DNA from: Escallonia rubra
Lineage: Eukaryota > Streptophyta > Magnoliopsida > Escalloniales > Escalloniaceae
Assembly (NCBI GenBank): GCA_033065855.1
Contig: JAVXUO010002840.1
Coordinates: 17,083 to 81,082 of the forward strand
Direction: 5' to 3'
Length of the DNA: 64,000 bases
The position numbers and the translations under genes were made by a program. This document shows positions 23,166-35,913 of the stretch, piece after piece. How positions within the stretch are numbered: position 1 is the first letter of the stretch; every line of letters starts with the position of its first letter. Below the pieces are notes generated by a model. The model searched no databases, was not told where the DNA came from, and worked only from the letters and a program-made list of their open reading frames with translations.

Positions 23166-24213
23166 TCTACATTGTCTAATTGAGGGCCTTACGATCGTAA
23201 AAAAAAGAGAGATCCATCAAAGAAGCAGTAAGGGTAATACCGGAAAAAATGGTGGTAACAATAATGAAAACGTTAAACATACAAAAACAACTGAAAAAGG
23301 TAGACACAAAAAAAGTGATGAAAATTATAAAAGTACACAAACATAATTTGCGATTGGATACGAAAATATTGAAAACGAAAACACAATACAAATACACAAA
23401 ACGAAAAGCGTAAAAGTACAGGCCTTTGTCTAGTTTGTTTTTATCTTCGTTTTCGTTTAGCTGCTCACGTGGATGGGAATGTCATCCAGTAATTATCGTT
23501 TACTTTCTTATTACTTCATGTATATTCAGTCTTAAAAAATAAATCTTAGTATATATTCCTAATTTTTATCAAAAAAAAAAAGCAAGGGGTAATATTTTAG
23601 ACAGCTTTCTTGCTTCTAGAGATTTGGAATCTCGAGACGTCTTTTACTTGACTCTCACTCAAGCCTTCGACGTCAAGAGAAGGCCTCAAACCTTTGATAT
23701 CAAGGTGATCGCTGGCTGAAACTCTCGCACATCTCTCATTTTGTTCGGAATCAAATTCTCTTCTATAAATAACATTGTAACCTATATCTAAGGCTAGACC
23801 GTATTACATCTTGCATGGCCTAATTTCAATTCTCACCAAGACTAAATCGAAGCAATTAACTTCCTAATTTGGATCACATTCCTGCTAATCCTGGAGCCTG
23901 TGTAACAAGTTGAGACATTTGCACTACACACACTGGTACTTTTGTACAAACTCTCACCATGTTCCCTGCCATGGACAACATCATAATATCAAGGTACTTC
24001 TAATTTCATTCAAATTCTAGCTTTTCTTTTTTACATTTTGTTCAAAGTTTTTCAGGTTAACTGATACAAAAGACGGTCAGGATATGAACAAGGCTAGGTA
24101 CAAGAGCTGCGACGACCTTGCTCTATACAGAAATTACAGGAAACAAAGACGACTACATTAGGGTTGCTGAGATAGTTGCAAACTTAGGCCAGTGAGGGTA
24201 GAGAAGCAGCCGT
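23166..24213. other. Intergenic stretch with no recognised gene
   Basis: AT-rich sequence with no family motif or terminal repeat recognised. The segment nearest 24213 should include the ERD15 3' untranslated region. Confidence 0.5.
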
Positions 24214-24980
24214 TCAGCGGGGCTGCTGGATGCAACGGGGGCTGTATTTTGGGCTCACGCACTTGGCTGGCTTCTCACGATACTTCGCTGTCTCCACCGG
24301 CGACTTGGGACCTCTTCCTTTCATAGATTTCGACAGAGTGAGGCTCTTTTTCAGGGCCTCAGCACCAACTTCCACGCCTGCATTGAAAGTTAAACGCAAT
24401 GAGCAATTCGTACAATCGTGTCCGACAAGTGGACATAATGAAAGATCCCCCCTCGGATTAATTCTGATGATCACAAAGAACAACATTCTTGCTTTAGAGC
24501 TAGCAAATTGTAGCAACTTTATGAAACATTTGTACACTTGAGGCTCTTTCTTTAATTACAACAACATGATGTAAGTTCTCATCTTAAACTCTACAACTCC
24601 ATGATACTGAAACTTCAAGGCATCATTTCAATACGCAGGTCCAGTTTCTACATACCGTTTTCAGGCATCCCCTTCAGAGCAGATTCGGATGACTGGATGA
24701 ATTGCTCAAACTGAGCTTCCATGGCTGAGAAATCGTCATCAAGATCAATTGTATCAGGCAGCAAGTCAGCAATGTCGTCGCCATCAAAATCATTATCATC
24801 ATTCGCATAAAACCCATCCTCTCCCTGGTGCTGGCTGAGCCAGTAGTCGTGAAACCATGTCGAGGTAGTCACCAGTTGCCACCATTCCGGTGAGAAGTCC
24901 TCCACTTGGCGGACAGCGGCAGGAATAAAGAGCGGGGCATTCGGGTTCAATGTGGACCTTCCTCCTGAAACTAGCGCCAT
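24214..24980 (-). CDS. ERD15: ERD15-like PAM2-motif protein (CID1/LSR1 type)
   Basis: Two coding exons, 24656-24980 and 24214-24377, join through a GT-AG intron to 162 residues, close to the family length. Residues 9-20 ([12 protein letters not shown]) form the PAM2 motif that binds the C-terminal domain of poly(A)-binding protein. It is followed by the family-specific [15 protein letters not shown] segment, an acidic middle with several Asp runs, and a basic tail ending CIQQPR. In Arabidopsis ERD15 responds rapidly to drought, wounding and pathogens and dampens abscisic-acid responses. The start is the first ATG in frame. A non-ATG in-frame extension of 8 codons runs up to the intron acceptor and is probably leader. 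A 731-bp intron lies in the 5' untranslated region. Confidence 0.93.
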
Positions 24981-25008
24981 CTTCACTTTCCAACAGGTGT
25001 GCACTTAT

Positions 25009-25739
25009 CTGAAAAGTCAATGAAATCAAACAGTTTAGAGGATACAAATCTAAGTCAACTCAACGTCAAGATCGAAGTTTCCCTGATTTACAGTCATCAT
25101 CACAAGTTGGATCCAATAAATCACTACATGGGCATGGAAAATCAGATCAAAGTTTGGTACACGTAAGATCAAAACGAACTTGAATAGTAATCAATCTGAT
25201 TAAGTACCGATTCACAGGTAAAAACAATGAGCCAAGTGACCATTTACGTGCGCTAAATCAATCTTAGAAATTCGCAAGAGTCAAAAGAGAATAATCCTAT
25301 GAAACGGAGGGAATAACTAATTATAAGAAGAAAATCTCAAAAACAATGTTCTACTACTTAAACAAAAAACCTATATTCACCAATCCAAAAATCTACATAG
25401 AATGAACGAACAAATCATTTACTACCCACAAAACCCTTAAATCGCAAAACTAGATCTGTGTGCATAAATGAACCACTAAACTCAAAATCGTTCTCCAATT
25501 TTCTGAAATTCAAGCCTACATTAGTAGATCAAACAGCCGATCAAGCCCAGATCGAAGTCGTGAGATTCAACCAACCAGATCTACCCAACAAATGCTTAAA
25601 ATCAACCACAAAAACCCATTATCATTCAAACATTATAGAGAAAAATGATTCCTACCCCCAAAATCCAAGTCAATGAAGCTCAAAATTGACAAACAAAAAT
25701 AAGGAAAACATGAAAACTTGGGGTTAGCGTGTAAATCAC
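25009..25739 (-). other. ERD15 5'-UTR intron
   Basis: On the minus strand a donor (CCGAAG|GTGATTT) at 25739 and an acceptor (TTTTCAG|ATAAGTG) ending at 25009 define a 731-bp T-rich intron 28 bases upstream of the start codon. Leader introns often raise expression of plant stress genes. That role here is inference. Confidence 0.65.
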
Positions 25740-25820
25740 CTTCGGTGAACGTTGAGTAAAGAATATCTGATCGTCAACTGGTGAACGTTGTTTCGGGCCG
25801 TGGGGAGGGGAGGGTGTTGA

Positions 25821-25829
25821 TATTTATAG
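25821..25829 (-). promoter_or_regulatory. Probable TATA box of ERD15
   Basis: CTATAAATA on the minus strand, about 80 bp upstream of the leader-intron donor. The position fits a transcription start near 25790-25800 and a short first leader exon. Confidence 0.6.
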
Positions 25830-26040
25830 GCGGTGGAGTCCGAGCCTGAGAGGTCCGGAGCACCGAGGCAGGGGTTCTAGATGGCCGAGCCAGCCCACTG
25901 ATTGATTGATTGACCGTGGAGGCGGCTTTGTAGCCGGTCATGGACGGGCTGCAGCCGGTGGAGGATAAGCGTGTTGCGTGACAGGTGGACGCGGTCGTAA
26001 CCGGGTGCGGGGTTTCGTCGTTTTGCGTTTGATTAAGCTG

Positions 26041-28168
26041 GTGGGGCCCTTTTAGGACGCCAACCCCCCAATAATCCGCGTTCTTCACATGCGTCGGTCT
26101 GTATGGAAGTAATCCCCCCCCTTTTTAACTAATTAATTAATATAATAAAAAAATGGTGAAAAACCTTCTAACCGAAAAATAACCCAAAAACGAATATAAA
26201 TAAATAAAATTAAGATGGCAATTTGTGGGGCCATATAGGACCTCACTTTGTTCCGGCAAGGTGTCAATTGGTAATGGGACATTTGGGATTTTAACTGAAT
26301 TAAGTCTAAATAAATAAATGGGGTATCTCATCCTCAACATAATTGAGTTTAATTCGTTTGAGCCTAACTTAACTGAAATTCATTTTTGTGATTATTTTTC
26401 TCTTCTCTCTCCCAGAACCCATTGTCGGTCATCACTGCTCGAACCGCCTTCAACAACCGGCGCTGGCGTGCTCCGTCCATCGGTCCCAGGAACCACAGCT
26501 GCCCACAACCTCTAGCAACCACTACAGGCAAACCTTGACAGCGATTGCCAGTCACCACTGTTAAGCCACCATTGTAGGCATGCCACCTCTGTCAACGACA
26601 TCCAGCCACCCCCAGCTGCCGTTGCCAGCTATCTGAGTAAAGAAAATATATTTTTTAATTTGACTAGTTCAAAAAAGAATTATAAACTAAATGGGTTGAC
26701 TCGTATTGAGTTGGGTCAAATGGGGTGGTTGCAAGGGACATGGGATGTTATACTCCCTCCGTCCCACATAAATTGATTACATTTTTTTTCATACAGATTA
26801 AAAGTGGGTTAGGAGAGAGAAAATGTGTTAATTGAGTGTTAAATGTGGAGAGAGAAATATAATTAAAAAGTGTAAGAAAGTGGGCCAAGAGAGAGAAAAT
26901 GAGTTGGTGGAGAGTTAAATGTGAAGAGATAAATAGAATAAATAAAGTGTAAAATGGGTAAATATGTAAAAATACCTAAATTATATTTCTTAATTTAGAA
27001 GTGAGCAAATTTTGTATGATGGTGCAAAAAGGAAATATGACTAATTTTTGTGGAATGGATGGAATATCAAATATAGGGTGGTATGTGGATTGGATGAATT
27101 GGGCTAAGGTGGGGCAGGGTGTGGTTGGTGGGTTAGGATCCCTACATATAAAGCTAAATTTATTTCTTAATTATCGACACTAATTTAAAATATGGCTAAT
27201 ACCAATGTATGTGACAAAATATATGAATTTAGCCGAAAGGTTATAAGTTTAGCTTCACCTATGTAAAATAGAGTTAAATACACTCGTCGTTTCACATTTG
27301 GTTAATGCCGAGACGTGGGGCCCTTTCAAGACGCCAACCGCTGAATAATTTGCATTCTTCACATATGTTAGTCTGTATGGAAGTGAAAACCCCTTTTTAA
27401 CTAATTAATAAAAAAAAGTAGATTACCCCAAAAATGAATATAAATAAATAAATGGAGGTTGTAATGGGATATTTTGGATTTTAGCTAACTTGACTCTAAA
27501 TGGGGTACCTCATCGTCAACATAATTATAGTTTAATTCCTTTGAGCCTAACTTAACTACAATACATTTTTATGATTTTTTTCTCCATTCCGTCCTAGAGC
27601 CCACCTCCATTCATCACTACTGGAACCACCTTCAACCACCAGCTTTGGCGTACTCATGTCCATCACCGCATGGACCACAGCTGCCCACAACCTCGAGTAA
27701 CCATCACAGGCACACTTCGTCTACGACTATCGCCAGCCACCACCATCAGGCCACCATCGTAGGCCGCCACCTCCGGTAACCAAAGCCAGCCACCTCCACC
27801 TCCGTTGTCGGCTACCTGAGTAAAGAAAATATATTTTTTAATTTGACTAGTTAAAAAAAGAATAAAAACTAAACAGATTGAACCGTACTGACTAGGGTTA
27901 AATAGGGCAGGTTGCAAGGGACGGGCAAGTTAAATCAAATATGGGACGTGGATGATATGTGGAGGGGATGACTTGGGTTAAAGCGGGGTAGCGCAGAGTA
28001 GGGGTGGGGATCCCCATATTGTTGTTACCTTTAGAAATAAAGCTAATTTTTTAATTATCGACACTAACTAAAAAAATGACTAATACCTCTATATGTGACA
28101 AAATATACAAATTTAGCCGAGAGGTTATACATTTAGCTTGATATATATAAAATATATTTCAATACACC
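26041..28168. repeat. Diverged direct duplication, two copies
   Basis: Copy 1 (about 26041-27287) and copy 2 (about 27315-28168) both begin GTGGGGCCC and share ordered blocks: CTTCACAT, TTTTTAACTAATTAAT, a CCACC-rich segment with GCCCACAACCTC, and GAGTAAAGAAAATATATTTT. Point differences are many, so the event is not recent. Copy 1 is longer mainly because of a Stowaway insertion absent from copy 2. The first block lies just upstream of the ERD15 promoter. Confidence 0.85.
26753..27064. mobile_element. Stowaway-type (Tc1/mariner) MITE
   Basis: About 312 bp. The left end CTCCCTCCGTCCCACA is matched by the imperfect inverted right end TTCCATCCATTCCACA, with TA on both sides. The other copy of the host duplication lacks it (near 27935), which gives a natural empty site. 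Confidence 0.85.
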
Positions 28169-28420
28169 CCGTCCTCTCCCCCCCCCCCCCCCCACCCACA
28201 AAAAAAAAAGACTAATACATATGTATGTGACAAAATATACGAATTTAGCCGAGAGGTTATACGTTTAGCTTGATATATATAGAATATATTTCAATACCCC
28301 CCCCCCCCCCCCCCAAAAAAAAAAAAAATAATACCTCTGTATGTGACGAAATATACGAATTTAGCCAAGAGGTTATACGTTTAGCTTGATATATATAGAA
28401 TATATTTCAATACCACCCCA
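28074..28420. repeat. Three tandem ~95-bp units joined by poly-C/poly-A
   Basis: Three units (28074-28168, 28211-28307, about 28329-28418) run from CTAATACCTCT to a TATTTCAATAC end. Long C runs followed by A runs join units 1-2 and 2-3. Units 2 and 3 are more alike than either is to unit 1, so the array grew stepwise. Confidence 0.85.
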
Positions 28421-29612
28421 CCCCCCGGCAATAGTTTGATTTGGGGCTTAACGGTTTGAGGACATTTGGTATCTTGACATTTTAAGAACCTTAAACCTAG
28501 GCATTTTGTAATGGATTCAAAGCGTCATTGAACGTTATAAAAGAAATATATCCAACTGGGCCAATTTATTTCACTCCAATTTCGAGGAGGGATAAATGAT
28601 ATTAATTCTAATAAAAAATGACCTGCATAGGAAATATTCCCTTCTTGTCAATAAAAAAATTATTTATTTCTAACAAAAAATAGTATCTCCAGGTGTTAAA
28701 TTATTAGGAAGGGCAAGCGCACGTAAACAAGCCCTAGCTTTAAGATTACGTTTGGTCAGTTTCCAAACGAGCTGAGGAGGGCTTTAAAGTAGCTAAACAA
28801 GAGCTCGTTCAGGAATGACTTGGATCATTTGGTGCCCTATTCATAATTTAAGCTCAGTCAAGAACAAGGATAACATTTGTTTTAGTTTCAAGAATATTTG
28901 AACAATCTCGTGAAAAACTAGAGGGCATTCAAGATCACTTTAATTTTTTTGCTATCTATGACTATAAGGTTGTTAGGTTTTCAGCTTATCAGAGGGAGGT
29001 CGGTCGAGTATGAGACACAGTAAGTGGTACCCGTTCCTTAACCCTCTCAATCACCGATTTGGGTAGGATATACTCGACATGCCTTCTTATGATGCTGAGA
29101 AGCTTTATTAGTTGAAATAGCAAAAAATATCAACTAATTTTTCCTTTTCAATAGTAATTCCAATCCGACTCTGACATTTTCAATTGATTTCTCTTATGAC
29201 GTTTTCCCCTTTTGGTATGTGAATATAATTTATAGTGGACTAGTGAGTTACTCTGATTTTTGATCCTATTCCTTCTTGTTTACCTTATTATATATCCATG
29301 GGGGAGGGGCTCGAAACTTGAATCCAAGAGAATGTGATTCACTGGCCACGTACAACACCATCATAAAAATTAGAGTCTAATAAAGCATTGATGTTGGGAA
29401 TTGAGTTATTCTTCTTTTTCTTTTCAAAAGGCAATTCCTAAGAGCAGGATTCTCCTTATTGGATGGAAAGAGACCCAATGTTTCCAAATATAAATATTCT
29501 ACACCATGTCTTTTTGTGCCCTATGCTAGCTGTTCTATGGACCAAGTTACAAAATAGGTTTAACCAAGGACACTTTGAGTACATTTTAAGAAATGGAGGA
29601 ACTTTTCTGAAA
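28421..29612. other. Intergenic stretch with no recognised gene
   Basis: AT-rich, with no long open frames, no terminal repeats and no family motifs seen. Confidence 0.5.
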
Positions 29613-29622
29613 CAGTTAATTT

Positions 29623-29913
29623 GAGTTTTTGTCCTTAATAATCTGTTTTTAATACTTAATTATTTTTTTATTTCATTTTGAAATTTATTTACCTGTGTAA
29701 CCCATTTTTAAAAATCGTGGTTTCAAAGTAAAATTTCAAAGGAAGAAAACGTGGTTTCAAAAAGAGATTTCAAAAAAAATCTTTGTTTTTTCTTCCCTTA
29801 AATCTCACTTTGAAATCACGATTTAAAAAAATGAGCTACACAGGTAAATAAGGTTCAAAATGGGATAATTAAGTAATTAAGTTTTAAAAACAGGTTATTA
29901 AGGGTAAAAACTC
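29623..29913. mobile_element. Foldback MITE of Mutator type with 10-bp target duplication
   Basis: A 291-bp element that is almost entirely inverted repeat. The ends are GAGTTTTTGTCCTTAATAAT and, inverted, GAGTTTTTACCCTTAATAAC, and the arms are about 140 bp. The direct repeat CAGTTAATTT flanks it at 29613-29622 and 29914-29923. A 9-10-bp duplication and long TIRs are typical of MULE MITEs. Confidence 0.9.
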
Positions 29914-29923
29914 CAGTTAATTT

Positions 29924-31761
29924 GGTAGATTTGAAAGATATAAATCACCTGCTGTCTGCCAAAAAAAACAGTGAAAATCAATTATTTTGACACAGTAGAT
30001 ACAGGGACGCGCAAGGTACAACGAACAACATGAAAAAACCAAAAACTACTTTATCAATGGGCGTTTTCAATTGTTTGATAAAGCAAAAACTACTTTGTCA
30101 ATGAGCGTTTTCATCATTTGATACGCGAAATAATCATGTCTCCGCTCTAAGAACATAATCAGTATGGATGATGGCATGGGCTGGTCCTCATCATAATGTT
30201 GGAGGCATTAGTTTGGTCACCCACCAAAGTTTCAGTGGGGCAGTGGGATATCAAGTGAATCATTCATTCTTTACCTTATTTTAGAAGACTCCTTTTCAAG
30301 TAGAAAATTTGAAAATGAAAGCTGCAAAAATTGGTAGCCAATTCCCAGGCCCAGCCCAAAACATACAGCAAGGGTCTCAAATATGGATCACTGGATGTCA
30401 GTACTACACTCGTGAATGGTTCCAATCCTATACATGGTTTCATAGAGTACAGAGGTACATATAGATGGAACCATTTCCTTTCAGGAAACCTTTACTGGTG
30501 ACCGAATAACCTCAAATGGTCTCCCCATCCTCAAATTGAAGTGTAAACTCTCAGCTCAAACAAGCTCTGATTGTACTTGTCGATCAAGGCAGCGAAACTA
30601 CCCAGACTCAATAAGAAGCGCATAACTCCTCCTCAATGCTTGGTCTGCGAAGGTGAAACAATATTAAGAGCTGCACTTGGTTCACACACAAAAACCATCC
30701 ACCGTCGTTCACCGCAAAACAAATTTAGCTTTTGTACCTCCGTGCTAATCCAAGAGATCTAGCCCATATGCAGGACCCTCGGGAGTAAGCTTTGCCATTG
30801 ATTGCCACATTTAATTTGGGGATGGTACTCATGCTACATCCATAAGATACCAACGACAAGCAGATGATATGTGCCTTTATCCCAAGGAAAAAAAATTGAC
30901 TGCTACCCTGGTTGGAAGAATCTTCTTCCTACCCCTTATATAGCGACAATCAATCGTCTCTAAATATTTCTAGTGGCTTTTATTTAGTGACACTAAAAAA
31001 ATGCTATTAATAATTATCGCTGAAAGTGTTAAAAGAAAAGCAATTAGAAACATTTAGCGACTATTAATTATCAGTATACACGGAGTTGGAAGAACCTTTC
31101 TATAACTCGGGTAGGAGCCAAAGTTTGTTCTATTCCAAGTATGACAGCAGACAATCTGGATTGGGTATATTGGCATATAGACCAATGTACTTTTCTAAAT
31201 AACAACATCCTCTTCGGTCCAAGAAACAGGATTCTTGTGCCCGAGTGTGAACCTACACGACCCTTATGCCTAATAGTGAACCTGGGAGCGAATGAAGCAG
31301 CTATATGCCACACTAGGGCAAGTAAACCAAGATATCGTGAATGCATGAGTCTACAATATCAACCAAAATCCAGCAAACAAAACGAAATATAAACAGGATC
31401 AAAATTGAGGGGTCTGGATTGCGAAGGGTGCAAAAGAGCATCATCAATTTTCTTTGGGCAAAGGCGAGAAGGACCTTTATGCTACAGACTATAATTAGAG
31501 GACAAAAAATTAGAGGACAAAAAACAGTTATTACTTTAAGTCCTCGTATATCATACCATTTCAAACTCGAATAGAATTCCTGTGCGCCAACGAAAACCCC
31601 GAGTACTATCTCCATTTTCCAAGGACCCCGCGGTTTTGCCAACGAACTTTTCCTGTCATGCCAGTGCCACCACAGGCAGCCAAAAAACTGAAGAAGGGCA
31701 TATCGAAGGGACACAAATCCTTCTTAGAGAAACAATGCATTTGAAGTATCAGAGCTAGAAA
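29924..31761. other. Intergenic sequence and GCH1 3' flank
   Basis: No recognised gene. The last few hundred bases should include the 3' untranslated region of GTP cyclohydrolase I (minus strand). A segment near 30940-31075 has GCGAC-type short repeats reminiscent of transposon subterminal repeats, without a definable end. Confidence 0.5.
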
Positions 31762-34700
31762 TCATCCTACAGTAGAAGAGTCTGGAATGCTCTGCAAAAA
31801 GTTTGCCCTTGCCGCAGGATCGGTTAAAAAGCGACCCAACACAGCAATAGTAGCCGTATTACTACCACACTTCTCGATCCCTCTGGACATCATACAAGTG
31901 TGGATAGCCTCCACCACAACCATTATGTCTCTGCCCAACAGCAGTGAAACAGTCTCAGCGATCTGCCTAGTGAGCCTTTCCTGTACTTGGAGCTTGAAAC
32001 CATGAAAGTGTACTACTGACTGTAAAAGAGTTTTCTCCATTGGATCGACCCCTTTAATTCTATAATACCCTATATGCACAACACCATGGAAGGGAAGTAA
32101 ATGGTGCTCGCATTGAGACCAGAACGGTAAGTTTAGTTCAGTGTATATGCGATGTTCAGAGTGACTAACACTCCCATTGCATTTAACAGGATCCACGCTA
32201 TGAGCAAAGCCATTCAGCTTCATCTCCACATTAGAACTTTTGAAGTTAGTCAGCCACTTCACAAAGCGCGCGGGAGTCCCAAGAAGTTCATTTCTTAGTG
32301 GGTCTTCGCCTAAAGAATCGATAATCGAAGCTACTGCGGTTACCATTCTTGAATTTGTTGGACCTACCTTGGTAGAAGAATGAGATGGGCACCAGCATTT
32401 GTCATTAAGGCCATTGCGATGTTTGATATCTATATTTCTAAGAAGACCCAGGAAGTCGCCCCATTCATCTGGCTTCCCATTATCAAAAATTCCTGAACCC
32501 GAAGTGACCAATACCTGTACTGATCTTTGTTGATCTGAGCCGTGAAGTGCTGATTCAATGTTAGGGAAGTGAATGTGGGAACACTGGAGAATGACGACAA
32601 CACCTTTTGGCTTAATCCCATGCTGCAAAGCTGAGCACACTTCATCTGCCAGGCGCTGAGGAGCTTGAAGCCTCTTTGCAAAGACATCGGCCACCCGATA
32701 GAGCTTGCTTAGGCCCACAACTCGTTGCCCAGATGGAACATAACCCAGGTGACATTTAACTTGGAATGGAAGCAAGCAAGACTCACAATACGAGAAGAGA
32801 TCGAGATCTCGAACCATCACAGGCCCACCTTCTCCACCAGCATGGCCAACCCCACTTTCCAATCCAGCTTCAGGAAATAAAGCTCCTTGAACTATGTCCT
32901 TCACCTTTTGTTTGTAGCCTGCACAAGTTACAGTTTCAGCCATTAGTGTTCCACTTATATTTCCAGATCTGGTTAATCATAAAAGGTATGCATGCCATCA
33001 TTAAGTTCAGATCAGACGTGCAGCTATTTTGGACTTATCTTGTACCCGTTAAAAGTACGAAATACCTAGGTACTACATGGTGATAAGGCCCATGTGCTTG
33101 GAAGGTGCTTGGTCTAATAAATGTTCTAGAAAAAAATAATAGAAATTCACCCAGTTAACTCTCGATGTGACTAATTATATCAATCTTCAGATATCACCAT
33201 CATTTGGACAATACCTAGGGACATCTCTGGATATAATCACCAAAAGAAAAGAACTTATTCAATCTTTAATTGAAAAAGTTCCAAAACAATTGTACCGGAT
33301 GGAAAGGTTTTCTCCTCGACAGAGCTCGACGGGCAATTCTTATTTCCTCATATGCAAAGTTTACTTTTCCTGCTTATGTTTGTAAAAAAATTAAATACCA
33401 TCTTTTCTCATTTTTTATGGATTGGCGACCCTTCAAAAAGGGTCTCCATCTTGTAAATTGGCTATCCTTATGTGGACCTAAACAGCAAGGCATATAACGA
33501 CTTCGTGATATCAAACTTTTCAATCTAGCGCTCCTGGCAAAAATCAGCAGGAGGATCGCTCATCTCCCAGATTCTTTACTGGCCAAAGGTCATATTTCCA
33601 AATGTTGCAAGAGCTGCCCTTTCCTTAAATCTACTACTTCTGGCACATGCTCTTGGGCTTGGAAAGGAATCAAAGCAGGAAATCAAACTCTTCTCAAAGG
33701 ACTTAATGGCAAATAGGCGAGGGACATATGACGGATACGTGGGAAGACAACTGGATTTCTTCATATAGTCCACCCAGTTAAAATATACTCCCTTATAAAC
33801 CTTCTGGAAATGCCCCAACTAAAGTTGCAGACCTTAGCTATCTCAACAATCCACATATCATTCTCAGGGTGCAAAGTTAGTGTGACATGGAATCCAGATG
33901 ACAAAGGAGAATTTTCGATGTCCTCAGTTTACAACATTCTCTTCTTGGAGAAAATTAGCCAGATAAACTCTTCTGAAATTTGTTGGCCAAAACATACCAT
34001 CCACTGTGTGGAAATCCCTTTGGCACCTCAACCTCCCTTCCAAAATCTGTTTTTTTATCTGGCAATGGCTTATTGATAGGCTCCCAGTCAAGTCCTACAC
34101 CAGCTCAATTGACCTCCAAACATCTTCTTTATGTCAACCTCTGCAACACCACATATGAAATAACTTTACATCTCTTCCAAACTGCCCACGAGTCTCCCAA
34201 ATTGGGCAAAACTTACAAATGACCGTCTCCCAATCCATTGACTTTACTATTTTCAAAGGAATAGCTCATAGCCAGATTTCAAGCCCTACCTCCTCCAGAA
34301 TTACCTCGGCTCGTAACTTAATTATTATCTCTGGGCTGGCTTGGAAAAATTGTAATGAAGTTATTTTCAGAAATTTCAACTGGGACTCTACCACATTTCT
34401 TTCCCCCCCTCAAATTCCTTTCAGTAAATGCAAAATATCTTACTCAAAACCTTCTTCAGCATCACCCTTTTCAAGTAAAGCTGCCCCTCAATTTGAAGAA
34501 GGATACTAGATTTATTCTTGCCCGAGACTGTTCCTGCCTTCACAATAATCATCATGTTTATTTCGATCTTTTTGGGAAACCTCTATGAAAGAGAGATCAG
34601 AAACTATTTGGACTTCACATTGCCGTCTACAACTCAGAAAACCATCTAACTCACCACTTTGAGGGCTGCTTCAAGGCTAAGAGCCATCATATAGCCTCAC

Positions 34701-35913
34701 TTAAGGGGCTTCTCATGGAGTCTTATGGATTTTGGCATCAAATTGTACACATACATATCTCTTGACTAATGATGCTTACATTATATTACAGTTGGGAGGA
34801 GCTAGAGCACTGGACTGGAAAGACAACGGGATCCTGCAAGATACTTGTTCTGCACTTTTAACGAAATCACAGCTTCCAGCTAGCGTATCATACTAAGGAA
34901 ACATTGAAGCAGGCATAACAGAAAGCTGGGAGTCTCATCACCACCTGAGTAGGATTATCCATTACTTGGTCTAAATGTTTAGGATTTCTTGCCTTTTGTC
35001 CATGCCTTATGATTTGCACATATTTGCTCCTTACTCTCTCATGCCTCTTTCGACTGGGTTGTAAAATAACGAAACTATATTTGGTTTATTAGTGGATAGT
35101 GACCCGGCCACTCTTGTAACTAAGGAAACAAACACTCTATCTATAAATGTTCTCCTGTTAAATTTAAAAAACAAAAAAACCCTTTTGACAGGCCCAGGGC
35201 CGACCCGCTTCACCTTACATGCCTTGTAATGCAAGAAGTAATTACCTTTAGTGAAACTTTCTAGTGCCGATGCTAAATACAGGGATAAGTCTTGGCTGCA
35301 ATCCAAGTTGTAGGAAGGGCCTAGAGTCCCCCTATATAGTGACCATTAAGGCTCTTCCTACGTCCCAGAATGCAGCCAAAATTAATGTAAATAAAGACAG
35401 GAAGCACATAAATGGAAAAATATCCGACCCACAGCAAACTTAAGGCTGCAACTACAGGTATCTCAAAAATCATATCCTTCTACACTAGCTAGCAACTTTA
35501 CAAAGTCTTGTGTTTTGGGTCCCAGCTTGCAAATCTGCTATTACTAGCAGTAACTTAACAATAAAAAGCGGCCTACTGCACAAGTCGCCCCCACTTGGTG
35601 AGAATGAAGCAACATCACCCTCTACACTAAACCAATATAAAGAGACCCAAATATCAAAAGTAACAGATATAGGAAATGAGAACTGCTAACAGCAAAGCAT
35701 ATTAATACCTCTGGTTCCTTCTCGAAGGGCTTTGGCAACCCGATGGGGCGTCTTTCGCAGACCTTCTCGATTAATATCCTCTCCCAAACCCTGCAACAGC
35801 ACCTTCACAGCATCCTCTATGGCCAAAGTCTGTTCTTCTCTCTCAATCTCACTTCCTAGTTTCACCCCATTTTCAAGCTTCACATTGTAACGCCCATCAT
35901 CTAAAGCGCCCAT
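31762..35913 (-). CDS. GCH1: GTP cyclohydrolase I, plant two-domain type
   Basis: Converts GTP to dihydroneopterin triphosphate, the first step of the pterin branch of folate synthesis, in the cytosol. Coding exons 35709-35913 and 31762-32918 join in frame (KALREGTRG-YKQKV) to 453 residues, near the 466 of Arabidopsis. Two GCHI domains are visible. The N-terminal one carries SYCESCLLPF (111-120). The C-terminal one carries CEHHLLPF (338-345) and HTCMMSRGIEK (408-418), which contain the zinc-binding Cys and His residues. In plants the two domains each lack some active-site residues and are thought to work only together. The single coding intron (32919-35708, 2.8 kb) contains a LINE fragment in the opposite orientation. 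The start is the second in-frame ATG, because MGALDDG matches the family start and the upstream codons do not. Confidence 0.95.
33150..34590 (+). mobile_element. LINE (L1-like) fragment in the GCH1 intron, broken
   Basis: On the plus strand, antisense to GCH1, pieces resemble the C-terminal part of a plant non-LTR reverse transcriptase and its zf-RVT domain: FGQYLGTSLDIITKRKELIQ, GWKGFLLDRARRAILISSYA, a HLVNWLSLCGPKQQG-type block, then FNLALLAKISRRI. About 300 bp further on, KGEFSMSSVYN matches the zf-RVT start. Frame changes separate the pieces. The endonuclease and catalytic reverse-transcriptase parts are absent, as expected of a 5'-truncated copy. No poly-A tail or target duplication was identified. 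Confidence 0.75.
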
